DNA of 5,727 nucleotides from Oscillospiraceae bacterium. GTDB taxonomy: Bacteria > Bacillota > Clostridia > Oscillospirales > Oscillospiraceae. The DNA is taken from NCBI GenBank assembly GCA_017458025.1, contig JAFTGG010000005.1, forward strand, positions 1-5,727. The letters are read 5' to 3'. Under the pieces are notes generated by a model, which was given only the letters and a program-made list of their open reading frames with translations, was not told where the DNA came from and did not search any database. Shown here in pieces: positions 5,542-5,727 of this stretch (positions within the stretch are counted from its first letter, which is position 1; each line of letters begins with the position of its first letter). A program made the position numbers and the translations under genes.

Positions 5542-5622
5542 CTAGTAGCCAAATGCAAGCTGATTTTCCAGCCCGCTGGCAAGATTTGCAACAAGCATTT
5601 CTATCGCCTTTCAGCTATATAA

Positions 5623-5727
5623 CTATCGCTCTTGAACAATTTTTCCACTCTCGACCCGATACACCATGTCACACCCCGCAATCGTCGTAAGTCGATGCGC
5701 GATGATAATCATTGTTTTTGTCCCGTG
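5623..5727 (-). CDS. ABC exporter ATP-binding domain, C-terminal 34 codons only
   Basis: The minus strand enters from the right edge in an open frame and ends at TAG (5623-5625). The visible residues include [32 protein letters not shown] and the stop. IIIAHRLTT is the switch (H-loop) motif of ABC ATPases; its histidine contacts the gamma-phosphate of ATP. The following [14 protein letters not shown] matches the C-terminal strand of exporter-type NBDs, as in MsbA-like or bacteriocin exporters. This suggests a fused membrane-ATPase exporter whose Walker A, signature and Walker B motifs lie outside the window. Substrate unknown. It converges on the operon and has no obvious functional link to sulfur metabolism. 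I see no U-tailed terminator downstream of its stop. Confidence 0.85.
   Translation of the reverse strand, partial: HGTKTMIIIAHRLTTIAGCDMVYRVESGKIVQER

Noticed and set aside
5570..5581. Palindrome CCAGCCCGCTGG as a terminator between the operon and the ABC gene
   Set aside because: The loop would be only two bases and no T-run follows on either strand.
5289..5690. A 133-codon plus-strand open frame running past the transporter stop
   Set aside because: It starts inside the transporter in another frame, crosses the IS remnant and ends antisense to the ABC gene. It has no ribosome binding site and no motif.

Overview
The window looks like part of a chromosome from a Gram-positive bacterium, most likely a GC-rich member of the Clostridia. 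The genes are GC-rich, the regulatory gaps are AT-rich, the sigma-A type promoters are near consensus and the Shine-Dalgarno sequences are strong. The MccA-type protein closely resembles the Bacillus MccA family. This placement is inferred from style and gene content; no species marker is present.

Layout. Positions 1-1358 hold a minus-strand metY-type gene (O-acetylhomoserine sulfhydrylase), cut by the left edge. It has an unusual N-terminal extension. Positions 1359-1956 are a divergent control region. It contains one promoter per direction and two copies of a 17-bp palindromic operator, one at each promoter. It also contains a plus-strand leader with a 23-residue cysteine-rich peptide, mutually exclusive RNA hairpins and an intrinsic terminator, followed by a separate palindrome-rich element. 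Positions 1957-5427 are a tight plus-strand operon: an MccB-type cystathionine gamma-lyase, an MccA-type O-acetylserine-dependent cystathionine beta-synthase, and an NSS-family sodium-coupled transporter. Positions 5433-5541 hold the remnant of an IS5-like insertion sequence only five bases after the transporter stop. Positions 5623-5727 hold the last 34 codons of a minus-strand ABC exporter.

How the genes fit together. MetY would fix sulfide into homocysteine. MccA would condense homocysteine with O-acetylserine to give cystathionine, and MccB would cleave that to cysteine. Together they form a sulfide-to-cysteine path by reverse transsulfuration. The transporter probably imports a sulfur-containing or related amino acid. 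The shared operator suggests one repressor controls both directions. The plus-strand operon appears to have a second control layer: ribosome-mediated transcription attenuation that senses charged cysteine tRNA through the leader peptide. This attenuator is the most interesting thing in the window.
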